DNA of 64,000 bases. Source: Chlorops oryzae (lineage: Eukaryota; Arthropoda; Insecta; Diptera; Chloropidae). Below the pieces are notes generated by a model. The model had not been told where the DNA came from. It searched no databases and was given only the letters and a program-made list of their open reading frames with translations. A program made the translations under genes and the position numbers. Below are positions 1 to 12,842 of the stretch, piece after piece. Position 1 is the stretch's first letter. Each line of letters begins with the position of its first letter. Location of the stretch: NCBI GenBank assembly GCA_020466095.1, contig CM035809.1, positions 27,972,063-28,036,062 on the forward strand, given 5' to 3'.

Positions 1-592
1 AAATAATATGCAATACATTGCAATGGTGTTCAAAATTAATGCCTTAAATAGATGAAATTTTGAGAGACAAATTTTCGTTAAGGGGTTATGAGTGGGTTCA
101 TCTCTTTAATTTCGATTAGCACCTAATACCTGACTTCCACACCCACATTTTTATTTTCAAAATAATCGATAAAGTGGTCTAGAAGAAAAGGGGAAGAGAT
201 GAAATTTCCCCTCGTCTCTCATCTTCTTTATCCCAGAATTCAATTTGTGTGAGGAAATCAGGAAAAATGATTTTTTTTTTTCACCAACAGTGCTGCCACT
301 GAAAAAGAATGATATCAACAAGGTTGCTTCTATTTCATACAACAGACCACGTGTAAAATATTTCATGTGACAATGGGGTCGCAATATATTCCGCTGGGAG
401 TCCTCAAAACCAATTCGATTTGCTCCCAAAAATAAATTCTTAAATTAATTTTGCGCATTTTTTCTCGCATATTTTGAACCAAAAGAACATTCTTCACTAA
501 CAATGCTGCCACTAAGTTGAACAAATTCGACAGGGTTGTTTCTTCTAAATGTATTCCAAACACCCCTGTATAGCGATATCATGACACAATAA
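1..592. other. AT-rich spacer with imperfect internal duplication
   Basis: No gene is supported. Two stretches resemble each other: around 285-345 and 495-545 both read 'aca-tgctgccact' followed by an 'aaggttg' or 'agggttg' motif. The stretch near 413-475 also reappears in altered form at about 1146-1220, on the other side of the transposon at 593-1130. These look like old local duplications. Confidence 0.4.
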
Positions 593-1130
593 AGCCCAAA
601 ATCCAACATTGCGAGAGCCCGATGCGAGAGTGCGCGACGTCACGAAAATGTTTTGCGTGACGCATTTCAATCTCCAATCAGAGTTTTGCGTCACGCAGAT
701 GAAAGCATAATTTGGCTTCTAGTAATGCAATATTTGAACCGAGTACCAATCTAACAAGTACCGAGTACTCATAAAAATTATACGCTATCACTTGAGTTTA
801 AATTTTAATTCAAAATTTTTAACAAATTTTCAAAATGAACGAAAGCTCGCGGAATATTTTAAAAGCTCTTTTTCACGAAACAGTGAACAGTTTTTGTTTT
901 ATTAGTTTAAACGAGTACCCAATAGCGAGTACTCAAAAAAAAAGCTACATTATTAACCCCTGTCAAATTGCCTCGCAACGAGAAATATTCAATTTTTCAA
1001 AATTTTCTCGCTACGAGGTCTCGCAGTGCGATACATTGGAGCTTGAACCATATGATTGAATGTATTGAAATTTGTGTGCGTCTCGTCTCGCGCTCTCGCA
1101 TCGGGCTCTCGCAATGTTGGATTTTGGGCT
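593..1130. mobile_element. Harbinger-like MITE, family A copy 1
   Basis: This 538 bp element has terminal inverted repeats that begin AGCCCAAAATCCAACATTGC and are flanked by TAA on both sides (590-592 and 1131-1133). A 3-bp TAA/TTA duplication is characteristic of PIF/Harbinger elements. It encodes nothing convincing; its short open frames are chance. A second copy in the opposite internal orientation lies at 18960-19471. Confidence 0.8.
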
Positions 1131-2535
1131 TAAGGCTGCAAAGAACTCCAATTGAAGTGAATTGCTGCAAAAAAAATAAATTCTCTTAAATTATTTTTCA
1201 TAATTTTTCTCGCATTCCTTGCAAAATGAATTTAAGAATTATATTTTCTCCAATTGAAATATTATCGAAAATTAATTATTAAACATTCGCAATTTGAAAT
1301 TAATGCATTTTTCCGCGCTCCTCATTACGGTGGTAATATTAATAAATATTTTATTAATTCGCAACGTATTTCGATTTCGAAATGAAAAAGAAAATTAATT
1401 CAAATTACGCCAAACATGCAACGAGCGCAAAAATTTGCAATAATTGCCGAAACGTTTACACATTTCAATGCGCGCTCAATACGCAAAGCGGATGTACGAG
1501 AATGCAAATGAGCAATTTTTTTTAAATATTATTTTTTTACATTTTTTATTACATTCTCGATTACATTAGTTTTTCTCATTAATCTCTGCCGCTGAAGGGC
1601 GATTTTTTGCAGCACATTTTTTCGGAATTCGTTTTTTTCCCGCCCCCTTTTTAATTGTAATAAATTCCATAAATAATCTGACAATGCGGATGAAGGTTAT
1701 TTTTCTGTGTTTGCGAGTGAAATGTATGCTTTTGAATTTGTTTCTGTCAAATGAGTACGATATTAATCCATTAAGCTTTTAATATTTTATTGAATTTCTT
1801 GATTTATTTACATTTCGCACATGTGTAGAGATTCGGAGAAATTGTTCAAATAATAGCAAAAGAAAAATTTCAGCGGATCTCAGAACCCCTTCTAGTAGCA
1901 AAAATTGTGCCCCTATTTCACATTTTGTATTCAGTTATATAGGAAATTGTAAATACAGTCCTGAGTCGGGAAGCAATTTCTTTAAGAGAGGATTTTCACC
2001 TTCAATTACACTGTGACACAATTTTGAGATCATCGAATATAATCAAAATTTTGACTGCAGATCCTGAAAGTGTTTGGTAAATGCAGCAAATCCCTATATC
2101 TATATATAATATAAGGCCCTACATCTGATTTTGATAGATTTTAAGGTTTCATTTTAGTCAGGTCAAGTTGAAATCGATCCCATAAAGTGTGGCTGAGAAT
2201 TATGTTGCGCATCTGGTAGCTACAAATAGCAACAATTTACCATTTCCCATAGCTCTCAAACCGGAACAAAATTCATTTTAAAAAATTTCAAACTAAAATG
2301 AAGCAAACAAAAAACTGGACATATCCTTAGAGCACATCAATTTCTACCAACCGCTTCTTGATACCGCTTTGGTACAGCAAAGTCGAAAATGTGTACCCAA
2401 AATCAGAATAAAAAGTGAATACAACCCTGTAAGTATGCTCTAAATTTTTCATTGATAGTCTTTGTTTGATAACTTCCCGAAAAACTTCGAATAAAAATAC
2501 GACTTTAGTGTTAAATACCTAAAATCTCTTAATTC
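1131..2535. other. AT-rich non-coding stretch
   Basis: Apart from the weak echo of 413-475 near its start, I see no coding frame, RNA gene or clear repeat here. Confidence 0.5.
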
Positions 2536-2908
2536 CCCTGCAGGAAGCCTGTCGCCCCATGTCTATATTGACGTCAATATAGACAAGATAACTAGTTCCA
2601 ACGTCAACAATATTTATATGCGGTGTCATTTGAGAAACTGTACTGTCAAGAGGTATAGTTCATCTTTATTGACCATGTCAAGAACGTGTCTCCTGATAAA
2701 GCGAAAGAGTCCTCCTTTTGTCTACATAATAGTACCGATGTCAATAGTTCGTCAATAGGCCTTTGGTCTACTGTTGACATTCAATGACAACTCAATGTTA
2801 AATGTCAATAACGCAAAGCATTGCGACGGGTATAACTGGTCAGTAGTACTGTTGACGCAGTCAGTAGAAAAAGAGAATATATATATTCTCGTGACATTTC
2901 CTGCAGGG
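2536..2908. mobile_element. Putative MITE with CCCTGCAGGAA ends
   Basis: The stretch starts CCCTGCAGGAA and ends TTTCCTGCAGGG, a short inverted repeat. Inside, 2560-2615 (a palindrome 'tctatattgacgtcaatataga' plus 'aactagttccaacgtcaac') recurs at about 7390-7450, also followed by a TTTCCTGCAGGG end. That recurrence supports a repeat family; the target duplication is unclear. Confidence 0.5.
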
Positions 2909-3469
2909 TCTCTAAAAGTGTGTGTTTGTGTGTGCATGTGTGAATCTGAATCTGATTATTTTTTGTCGCCAATTTGTTTTCAGATAACTAAGGATTGCTT
3001 AAAATATTCCTCTCAATGTTTTTGATTCGCATTATTGAAGATCGACTTACTATGTGGCTGCATTCTATAAATGCTAAGTTGAATTGGTTATTAAAAGGTT
3101 AAAGAAATCCGATGATAAAAAAATGAAGAAAAATGCGATAAATGTTAATGAGAACCAAGAGCATAACATAGGAAAAAATAATGAAACCGATTCAATCTGC
3201 TACCTGTATTTATTTTCGTTAAGTGTGGTACTCTCCTGTTGAAACTATTTTGTTTTTCTCTTCAAAGGAAGTATGTTATTTGATTATTGATTTATTTTAA
3301 AATTTCTCAGCTCTTCTTTGGAAAAATTCACTAAGAAATTGTCTATTTTTGTGCTTTATGTGAGTGCTATAATGTGAAAATGAGTCTAAAATCGAATAAC
3401 TTCCGGCTTGAAGGACGAAGTATTTTGTACTCTTGCCGACTACTTCGGGTCTTATTCGATTTTTGTATG
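2909..3469. other. Non-coding, TG-rich then AT-rich
   Basis: It starts with a short degenerate (TG)n tract near 2918-2942. I see nothing else. Confidence 0.5.
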
Positions 3470-3692
3470 CAGGGTTGTCATAGAATCCGATAGCTGTCGG
3501 AATTGGAATTTTAGTCGACTAAATGTTTATAGATATCTGATAGACATCCGGATAAAATAGGGTTCTATGCAACTGAGAACCGATAATGATTCCGATTCAA
3601 AACCAAAAACGACCAAATTTGTAAATGTTGTATGAAATTTCGATCGGTTTTAATTCCGATTCCGACAGCTATCGGATTCTGTGACACCCCTG
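3470..3692. mobile_element. Inverted-repeat element, CAGGGTTGTCA ends
   Basis: The ends pair over about 35 bp: CAGGGTTGTCATAGAATCCG at the left and its near-complement ending GACACCCCTG at the right. The end sequence is hAT-like, but the flanks do not show a matching 8-bp duplication, so the class is not settled. Confidence 0.65.
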
Positions 3693-3968
3693 ATGAGAGT
3701 TGGAGATCGGTCTAAAACTTATATATCGAATGAGAGACATTAAAATTTCTCATTTTATTCCATTCAGTATTTCTTTCGGGCACTTGTTTTGCATAGTCAT
3801 GTCTAACGATCAGCACTGTGAGGGCACCTACATAATGGACTTCCGTTTTTCGGAATATCTCAACAAGCTAATATTTGAATTGAATGCATTTATTTTCTTT
3901 TTTTTTTATGAAAACAATACTCAGAAGTATATTTAAAAAATAGTCATAAAGCCGCACGGAAACTGCAA

Positions 3969-4030
3969 TACACTGAAAAAAATGTTTTTATTTTTAATTT
4001 ATTTTTTCGGAAAAAATTTTTCTCAGTGTA
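3969..4030. repeat. ~62 bp palindromic repeat, TACACTGA family
   Basis: It begins TACACTGAAAAAAAT and ends ATTTTTCTCAGTGTA with an AT-rich centre. The same design recurs at 11133-11197, 33717-33778, 34043-34105 and 34159-34221. Confidence 0.7.
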
Positions 4031-6182
4031 AAATAAGAAAAAAATATTTACAGTTTCCGTGTTTTATAAGAAATAAGATGCCGTGTATTTTACATTTCTA
4101 TCGTGATTAGTTCCTGAGATATTCAGTTTTGAAAAAAGGCTTAGCAAAAAGAACTTCTAGGCATTAAAAGGAAAGAAGTTATTTTTTTAAAAACTTCGAA
4201 TGAAAAATTTTAAATAATATTTGTTACTATATAAAATGTTATTTTCGCAATAATTCTCACTTCAACTACAACATGAAAATTATTACGATTTACTACTATT
4301 GCTGCTGTTCCTAAAAATTCGCGTTGAGAGAAGCTAGTCCTTTAGAAGAAAATCACACTCACAAAAAACTCACACACACACCAAAAAGGAGTCACAAGAA
4401 TACGAAGACGAAGATTATTAGCAATTTTTATTAACCAATTTTCGTAGATAATCTGTGTCAATAATATCGACGACGTGATCGCAAGTTTCCGTCTGACCGA
4501 AAGTAATGAACAAATTCTCGAGAATTGCTTTTTGACGCTAGAGCAAGTTACGACGGCTGAAAGCTTTGCTTGAGAAAGAAAAAAGACACGAAAATCAAGC
4601 AAAAATGAAAAAGACAAAAATTAATTTTTAATTTTTTTTTTTTCTATTAGTTCATCAATTTAATTGTTATGTCTATTTAAGTTCAATTAATTTAATGTGA
4701 AATTGAATTATTTTTTAGTTTAATTTAATTTAGAAAAAAAAAAACCGAAAAATCGATTTTTTGTAAACACCCTTTACAACGTACGTGTACTACATTTCTG
4801 CATCCTTTAGAGTCAGCATACACCGCCACCGAATTTTGAATTCCATTAAAAAAAAAAAAAATACATTTTTTTTCCTTTCATTTCATTTGCCATGTTTTCT
4901 TCATTTATCGTCCTTTTTCGATTGACATGAGTGCGCGCGCTTTGTTCGCCAATTGTTCAATGCAAAATTTAAACTTTTCTTTACTTTACTTGCATTCCAT
5001 TGAAAATACTCTGTCGTACTTTAACCTCTATACCTTAATTTAAGCACACCACACACACACACCACCATATAACCCCGATATTTGCCTTTGCCTTTTGTTT
5101 TCACCTGGTCGTTCTCCGTAGCTAATGCCGTGTACGGAGCGCATTTGTTTTGACTGTGTTTTTCATACAAATTCAACAAAAAAAAAAACAAAAAAAATTA
5201 AAAAATTTAACCAAACAAAAACACACAAAAAATACCAAAAAAAAAAAAAAAAACAATTTACTTAAAAAGCCAATTTTTCAACTTTTGTACAATTTTTTCC
5301 TCCTTAAATGACCATTAGTTGTTATGTGACTTACGTACTTACTTATATGCATACACATATATATACATGCGTATATACATATTCGTATTTTATATATATT
5401 GTAAATTTTTAATCATTATGTGAATGATAAATTAACAAAGCCTAAAATAACGTAAAGAACAACAACAACAAAAAATAATATTATTATTATTGAAAGTGTT
5501 TTTAGTATTTGCGTATGGAACGTGTAAGAAAACAAATTATAAATATTAAATGAAATGAATTTACATTTAAAAGAAACCAAAAACCAAAAAACAAAAATTA
5601 ATAATAAATCTTATTTAATTTCGAATGTGTGTTGTTTTTTTTTTATATTACCAAATTTGTTATGTTCTTTAATTTTGTTATTTTTTTTTAATGTTTTAAT
5701 TGCATCTGTTTTTTCGAGCATATTTTTCAGCATCATTTTTAAACATTTAACCCCTTCGAAACAATGCCATTGAAAGTTCTTGAATCGAAGCTTGTCGAAG
5801 AAATTTGAGTTGCCGCAAAAGGAGAAAGTTCCGTTGCATGATGGAGGTTCATTCAACTAGTGCCATTCAGAGTGGTTAATCCAACACATAGTAAGACTCT
5901 ATTCACCACTTCACTTAGTTCTCCATAAGGTCCAATAGTCACCTTTAACCGTCGCTTACAATAAAATTTCAAGCCTTACCGCTCAGTGGCAGTTAGTGGG
6001 TAAATTACATGAAAAATTTGTCTGAAGAAGTTCAAAAAAAGCCTGACTTTGGAGCACTGATTACGAAGCCACTTCTCACAATGTAAAGACAATGGTACGA
6101 TTCGAAATTTGTGCTTTCACAATAGATTCCTTGTATATTAATATACAGACCGTTCCCTACTAAAGTGATTTTCTTTATAGCA
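4031..6182. other. AT-rich stretch with simple repeats
   Basis: It contains poly-A/poly-T runs, a short (CA)n tract near 5045-5065 and a TATATACATATG-type tract near 5345-5400. The open frames in it are low-complexity and unsupported. Confidence 0.5.
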
Positions 6183-6419
6183 TATATAACTATATATGTC
6201 ACTCAGGAGCCGTTTCTATTTTGGCTCTTTTCAACACGGTCTTGGGTACCCACCACGGTCTTGGGTACTCACCAAAATGGGCATTTTTTACTTAGGTACT
6301 CACCAAAAGTATTTCTCTCTCGCTCTTTTTTTGCCTGCCGAGTAATATCTGTTTCTAACTGGCGCGAAATTCCCCGCCCAAAATCTATGAGAGTGACACA
6401 GTTATATAGTAATATATGC
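6183..6419. mobile_element. ~237 bp MITE with TATATAAC ends, copy 1
   Basis: The left end TATATAACTATATATGTCAC is mirrored at the right (GTGACACAGTTATATA). The interior has two tandem 'cacggtcttgggtac' units and a third related 'taggtactcacc'. A close copy is at 40832-41063. The open frame across it is an incidental result of the repeat. Confidence 0.75.
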
Positions 6420-6452
6420 TTTATAGGGTTAGTAGAGGGGATTACTGTAAAC

Positions 6453-6938
6453 TAGAGTTGTAAAATATCGTTACTATTCGGTAAAAAAGTAACGACTACT
6501 GTAGTGAGTAATCAATAACGTCTCGTTACTGATGGAATTATTTCGTTACTAGTACTTTTTTTGTACACATGCCAGCTGATGGTTTCCGGTGTATTAAAGT
6601 ACTAAAATAATCGGTCCGTAAAACAGTATGGTAGTAGATTGAGTTGAGTTGATATTTGATTACTAACTACTGAATGAAGACTCAAAGAACGTGACGGAGT
6701 TTTGATTACTTTATCAACCTTGAGTTCATTTTTAGAACTATAGTTGCAACTTCGGCGAAAGCCACCATGTTTTGGTGAAAAAGTTTAACTTTGATGAATC
6801 ACGCCATAGCTCACACTATAATTTGGTGAAGTTAGAAAAATAGAACGAGTACTTAGTAACGAGTAATTAGTAACGATTCTTCACCAAAAACAACGAATAC
6901 ACCCGAGTAATGTAAATTCTTGTATTTTTACAGCTCTA
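6453..6938. mobile_element. hAT-like non-autonomous element, degenerate
   Basis: The ends are TAGAGTTGTAAAATA and TATTTTTACAGCTCTA, with flanks CTGTAAAC (left) and TTGTAGAC (right), 6 of 8 identical. Repeated GTTACT motifs fill the interior. The class call rests on end sequence and an imperfect 8-bp duplication. Confidence 0.55.
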
Positions 6939-7694
6939 TTGTAGACAGAAAACCATATGAGAGGAGGAGTCTAAAATGTTACCCTGAGGAGTTACAAGGG
7001 AAAGAAAGAAATTCGCAGTACTTTGCGAAACGAATTTTCTACGTCTAAATGTTGCATTTTTCTGCAGTTCAAAAGACGATTGTCAGGCCATTTTAGGCCT
7101 TCATAATTTTGAAATTTTCTTCATTATTCATTATCATTACTTTTTGCCTTTGGGAACTAATTTGGTATGAAAAATGTCGTATGAATACAAATTTTTCTAA
7201 TTTTTAGATTTGATATCTACGGCAAATTCTCTTTAAAACCGTACTGCAAATATCATAATTTTTTTGTGGTCTAACGCAGGAAAGATAGGCTTTTGAAACG
7301 CACTTTAGTACGGAGCACCATGAAGCAACTTCACTGAAATTCTACCTCAAATGTCTTGGTTGTACCTAAGTAACTACCCGCCATATGTCCCCATTTTTAT
7401 ATTGATGTCAATATAGACAAGAGAACTAGTTCCAACGTCAACAATATTTAAAGGCGGTGTTATTACAGAAATTTCCTGCAGGGTAACGAATTGAAGAAGG
7501 GCGGGAAAGAGTGCAGTCCCTGTAGGAAGAGTGGGGTCAATTGGGCCCTAGCGAGTAGTTCTTGAGTATAGGAAAAAGAGCTAGTGCGCGAGTAGGGACA
7601 CGGACAGTAGAACGTAACTAGTGGCATATTCAACGAGGCATCTTCAGTTCAATTTTTCCCACACATTAATCTAATATGTTTGCTGCGCGTGAGT
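6939..7694. other. Non-coding stretch with a piece of the CCTGCAGG family
   Basis: The segment 7376-7488 matches the element at 2536-2908, including its TTTCCTGCAGGG end. The rest shows no feature. Confidence 0.5.
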
Positions 7695-7785
7695 CAGATA
7701 GGTCCGTGGCGTAGTGAAATCGTATTCGCTTGGCAATATGAAGGCCTCTAGTTCGAATCCTATCGCAGGCGAAAAAATGTAGAAG
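7695..7785 (+). repeat. tRNA-derived SINE-like head
   Basis: An A-box-like GTGGCGTAGTGAAATCG is followed about 40 bp later by a B-box GTTCGAATCCTATC, the internal RNA polymerase III promoter arrangement of tRNAs and tRNA-derived SINEs. Stems do not fold into a normal T-arm, so I do not call a functional tRNA. Confidence 0.5.
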
Positions 7786-7984
7786 AATAGAAATATTCGA
7801 AAAATTCAAAAAAATTTGATTGAAAAACAAGTCTTCACCAATGCTGTCTCACAACTTTCCGCACAAATTTGCTCAACATTTTCTGCCAATTTGAAACCTT
7901 TCTTTTTTATATACATATTCTTTTTTATTCCTCTTAGGATTCCAATTTTTACTAGTAATAAAAATATAAAAAAATCGTCGTTCG

Positions 7985-8075
7985 CTTGGTCCGGGCATTG
8001 AACCTGGGTCTTTCGGATCGTGGGGTGCACGCGCTACGCTGTAAGCTACGACAGCTTGAGACGGTGCCCCATCTA
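7985..8075 (-). repeat. tRNA-derived SINE-like head, minus strand
   Basis: On the minus strand, TAGCTTACAGCGTAG (A-box-like) precedes GGTTCAATGCCCGG (B-box). It lies about 230 bp from the plus-strand head at 7695 in opposite orientation. It may be another SINE or a tRNA relic. Confidence 0.45.
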
Positions 8076-10671
8076 TCAACGTACTATAGCAAATTTACTG
8101 AACTGGCCCTGTTGCCTCTACTTCTGGACCAGTTCAAACGCGACTGTCGATTTTCGAATGGCACCTCAGATTAAAAGTTTACAGTTCAACGTATTGGCGG
8201 GTAAATTACGAGCGAGTAGTACTGTTGATTCGGGAAGTAGTCCAAGAATACCTCTGCACTAGTTAAATTTCCTACAGGGTTCCTTTGTGATTTAGTGTTG
8301 CCAGTATTTTGGCGCAAATTTTCTCCTTTCGGATAAAAATCCCTTTTTCTACAGAAAATGTTTATGAATCTCTTTAAAATATTTGAAGTGGTTTTTCCTC
8401 AAAAATTGTACCGAATGGTTGAAAATCCCTCGACCTGGCACCACTACTTATATAATGGAGTCTCAAAAGATTTCTCAGTCTATGAATGGATTGAATTCTG
8501 CAGGCATCACGAATGAACTTTTTCCATTTTCTGCATTTCAATAACTGAGCTTCAATTAAGGCCGCCATGCACTTAACATTTACAGTGTTTAGCAAAATTG
8601 CGCGTTCATTTAGCTCGCTCATGGAATGCTGCATAGACTTAAACGCAAAAAAAAAAACAGAAAACATTTTTATAAAATTTTTCCCATAGAAATTTTAAAA
8701 TAACCAAACACTTAAGAATACATGAACGCATTTGTTTTAAATGAAAATTAGTTTTCTTTAATTTTTTACTCAAGTTTTTCATAATTAATTTAGTTAATTT
8801 CCCAACAAATTTTTGAAATTTTTTATAAAAAGCAAAATTTTATTTCATTTCGTGGACTTGATGAGTGACCCACCCAATCGTTTTTGTTGGTATTTAAATA
8901 ATTAAAAATTTTTTATTACAATTCCTTTTAAAATCAATTCTTAAATAAGTCTTTTTTTTTGTTTTATTGTGATTGATGAAAGAAAAGTTAAAGTTCCATG
9001 CAAAAAAAAATTTAATTTTTTTGAATTCCTTACGCCGGACATTTACGCTGCCGTTTCTCGTTCTGCTGATGCTGATCGTGATTAATTGAGTGATGATCAT
9101 GTTTGTTATGTGGCAATATATTGTGGAATCGCAATTTATAATTAACCAATTTATTATGTATTCTTTTTATAAAACAAAAAACATATATATATATATATTT
9201 ACATATCCAATATTTACATACATATGAAGTTCTAATGAGCAGCAAGAAAAAATCCCCCAAAAAAAAAAAAAAAAATTTGTCTAACGAATGAATTTTGAAA
9301 GTTCCTACTTTAATTTGATTTTGCGAGATACTTGATTAAACTAATTTTAGCATTTCCAAAGTATAGAGTGTACGTCCGCATCGTCTGCATCGTATATTTG
9401 TAACTCGTATATTGTACTTTCTTATCGTAATTCTTTTGTCATTAATTTTGTGACTAACAGTAAAAACACATACCATACACCACTCCAACAGCCACCGCCA
9501 CCTTAACTTGTTAGCTTGCTAAACGATTTCTTATATCCGTTTGAATTCACCAATTTCACCACACTTACTAACTAGACACCTTTGGCTATGGAAGGAAAGC
9601 GTTTTGATTTCTTGGAACTTTTTATTTTTAAAACTCTTCTCTTAAAGAAAATCTTAAATACACTACAATATATGTCAGCAAAAGTCACTGTACGGTACCC
9701 TACCTAAAGCAAAATTGTATTAAACAAACTCAGAAATATTCCCTATAATTCTCAACTGCTTTATCGAGCTTGTCACATAGGATAGTTCTCCTTTGGCAGA
9801 GCTCTGCCGCACACCACAGGTGTTGATACATCATAAATAGTTGTCTTCTGGCAGTTTTTGTCTGATATCTGTCCTTTCTTTACAAAATTTTGCTCTTAAA
9901 GCTTATTAAAAAAGCTTAAACTGATTGCTATTTGTTCCTGTTGAGCGAAAGCCTCATAAATCACTCGACAAGTGATCACGCTTAAATTTATCGCAATTTT
10001 AAGCTCGTATATTATCCCCATTAATAAAAAAAAATCAAAGCTAAAATTTTAAGGACTGAAGAGATTAGATTCCATTATATCGATTCTTCGTCATGCTGTC
10101 ATAAAAACCCACCCTTCTTTAACTCCAATTTCTGAAGCAGTATTTTGGAGCCACTTCTCCTTCGGATATAACATATAAAAAAAAATTCTCTTTGCTCCGT
10201 TTTCCATAGAAAAATGTTTACATAAATCCCTTTCAGATGGTTCAAGTGGTTTTTGATTAAAATTTAAATTCTCAATCTGGCATCACCATCAACCGTGCGC
10301 CTTTTGCTCACAGACTCTCCACGCACACTCATTACACTCAAACACCAAAAAAAATTTGAAGAAAAAAACACGAATTTATTTAATTGAATTTCTTAACTAA
10401 CAAAATTTCATACCTCGATGTCGTTCCCGGTCTCTTGAAAATTGTTTTACGACCAAAATTTGTCTGAGCACATACGCAATGAAAGCCACAAGAGCACAAA
10501 CTGCACTGCACTGCACAAAAGAAATATTTTCAAAAATGAATCATATTCTAATTGAAAAGAATTTATTTTTAAAAATTTTTTTATTAATTAACTTAAATCG
10601 CATTCTTTGTGAAATGTTTTTACTTTGAATTTCTGCTTTTGTTTTTCGATATTATTTTTATCCCGAACACA
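8076..10671. other. AT-rich non-coding stretch
   Basis: No supported gene. The start (to about 8280) ends in a variant TTTCCTACAGGG motif of the CCTGCAGG family. (AT)n tracts lie near 9183-9200. Confidence 0.5.
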
Positions 10672-11132
10672 AAGTTTACAAAAAGAAACTTTTTCTTTGT
10701 TGTCGAGCTTTTGTTAAGAGTTTTGGATCAGGGTGGTATTGGTGGCATAAGGAACATACATATTTGGAAATTTTGTCTCTGCTCTGGTTTTGGAGCTACC
10801 ATCGATTTTGTGAAAAATCTTCAGTTGTTCAGCTTTTACGGAAAAAAATTTAAATTAGCGCTTTAGTAACTTATTATGGTTGGCTGCGTATCAAAGACAA
10901 TACCACTTTCTATCAAATGATGCTTTTTTCAAGAAAATACAGCTTGTAGTTTTGGAGGAATGTGCTACGCAATTGTGAAAAAACGAAATATTTTCAAGTT
11001 TTCATCGATTTTCAGAGTTTATTTGCCCTGTTGTGACATGAGAGAATTTTTTTAATTAAGATAGAAATATGAAACAAGCGTTGGCTGATTGCTAACAACA
11101 CAGGGAATCAAAAATAAAAATTTATTTCATTT

Positions 11133-11197
11133 TACACTGAGAACAATTGTTACACAAAAAGCAAAAAAAAAAAAACTAAACCATTATTTTTAGTGTA
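11133..11197. repeat. Palindromic repeat, TACACTGA family
   Basis: It starts TACACTGAGAAC and ends TTTTTAGTGTA. It is a diverged member of the family at 3969-4030, lying inside composite element 1. Confidence 0.5.
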
Positions 11198-11679
11198 TTC
11201 CATTTCATCCATCCTTCGCAAATCTTATAAATGTGATGACCTTTGCTTAAAAGGCATCAAAATACTTGGTTCCTTTATATGCATTCACATCTTTAGCATC
11301 GGGCTGATAGTCTTTTCTGAAACTTCGCCTGCAAGTATGCTATCTTTTGCAATAAACATGCCGCACAGCCCTGCAGTAATATGGACTGACCTAAATGTAG
11401 CCTTTGGTCAGTCCTTCATGTAACCAGTACTAGTCCCCTTAACATTCCACTTCTAATGTATTCAACTGGCCTTTTTAACATGGGCCTTACATTGGAGAGG
11501 GACTAGTCCGCAAAACGGCTGACCGTAGATAAGTTATTTTGAGTCAATTGTCGTGATTTTTTCTGGTTTTAGGATAGTCAAATAAGGAAAAAAAAAATGC
11601 ATTTCTTGTTTGATTTTCTAAGTGATGAAAGTGTCATTTACAGACTACCCTTAAGCCAAGCCGCGCAAAAATTGCTTTT

Positions 11680-12150
11680 CTAGATCTAGCGCGAAGTTGG
11701 CATCACTGCTTAAATCTGTGGCTCGTTGAGTCCGAGGGCTGATTTAAAACAAGCCATGGTGGGGTTCGTGGGGACATGGAAACGCACCAAAACGCACCGT
11801 CGCAGAAAAATATTTCGGAAATGGTTTAAGGCATAACAAAACTATCCACCGAGATCATTTTCTCCATCCCCTTCGTAATTCCGCGCATTCCGAGGGGGGC
11901 TTGAACCCCCACAAGCACCCTCCGAATACGCTCATAGTGCCCTTTGATGGTATTCGTCTTGAAAACAAATTTCCAATCATTATTTCCCTCCAAATGCAAA
12001 ACTACCCCGAGAAATGGTACTTTTTTTCAAAAAATTCCTACAATTCTCACTGAATTCATGATTTCGGAAACGTATATAAAGCCATGAATTGAAGAAATTC
12101 TCAGTCATCTCAGTTGAGCTGGAGATCTATCGGAAGGTGTATTTTCAAAT
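11680..12150 (+). promoter_or_regulatory. Leader copy 1: TATA box plus initiator-like site
   Basis: It shares nearly the whole sequence with 25318-25800 and, for its last ~210 bp, with 22596-22805. GTATATAAAG (about 12072-12081) is followed ~30 bp later by TCAGTCATCTCAGT (12101-12114), matching the spacing of a fly TATA box and initiator. Transcription from here would run straight into the minisatellite. Promoter activity is inference. Confidence 0.5.
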
Positions 12151-12515
12151 TTGAAGACCGTCATCATCACCATCAACACCATCAACACCATCAACACCAT
12201 CAACACCATCAACACCACCAACACCATCAACACCATCAACACCATCAACACCATCATCAACATCAACACCATCAACGCTATCATCACCATCATCATCATC
12301 ATCACCATCAACACCATCAACACCATCATCAACACCATCACAATCAACACCATCATCATCAACATCATCACCATCAACACCATCATCATCACCATCATCA
12401 CCATCAACACTATCAGCACCATCAACACCATCAACACCATCAACACCACCAACACCATCAACACCATCAACACCATCAACACCATCATCACCATCAACAT
12501 CACCAACCTCACCAT
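12151..12515. repeat. Minisatellite, 9-bp CACCATCAA units, array 1
   Basis: Dozens of imperfect CACCATCAA units interspersed with CATCAT triplets. Because the unit has no stop codon in any frame, long open frames (His-His-Gln, Ile-Asn-Thr, and Met-Val-Leu on the other strand) arise automatically. None needs to be a gene. Confidence 0.9.
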
Positions 12516-12524
12516 CATCATCAC

Positions 12525-12842
12525 CACCAGCAACATTGTCAGCAACATATTCAGCAACATTTCCAGCAACATATTCAGCAACATATTCAGCAACATTTCC
12601 AGCAACATATTCAGCAATATTGCCAGCAACATTTCCAGCAACATATTTAGCAACATTTCCAGCAACATATTCAGCAACATTACCAGCAACATTGCCAGCA
12701 ACATTGCCAGCAACATTTTCAACAATATTTTCAACAATATTTTCAACAATATTTTCAACAACATTTCCAACAACATTTCCAACAACATTTCCTGCAACAT
12801 TTCGATCAGCACTGCCAGCAATATTGTCAACAACATTGCCAG
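12525..12842. repeat. Tandem array of 12-bp AGCAACATTTCC units
   Basis: A second, distinct array adjoins the first. Units read AGCAACAT plus ATTC, TTCC or TGCC, shifting to CAACAATATTTT near 12720-12770. It has no counterpart in the second composite element. Confidence 0.85.

Noticed and set aside
835..1189. Small open frames in 835-1189 and 19044-19229
   Set aside because: They are in the interior and ends of the family A MITE; both copies share them only because the element is repeated.
7695..7785. Functional tRNA gene
   Set aside because: A- and B-box-like motifs exist but the T-arm and anticodon arm do not fold properly; more likely a SINE head.
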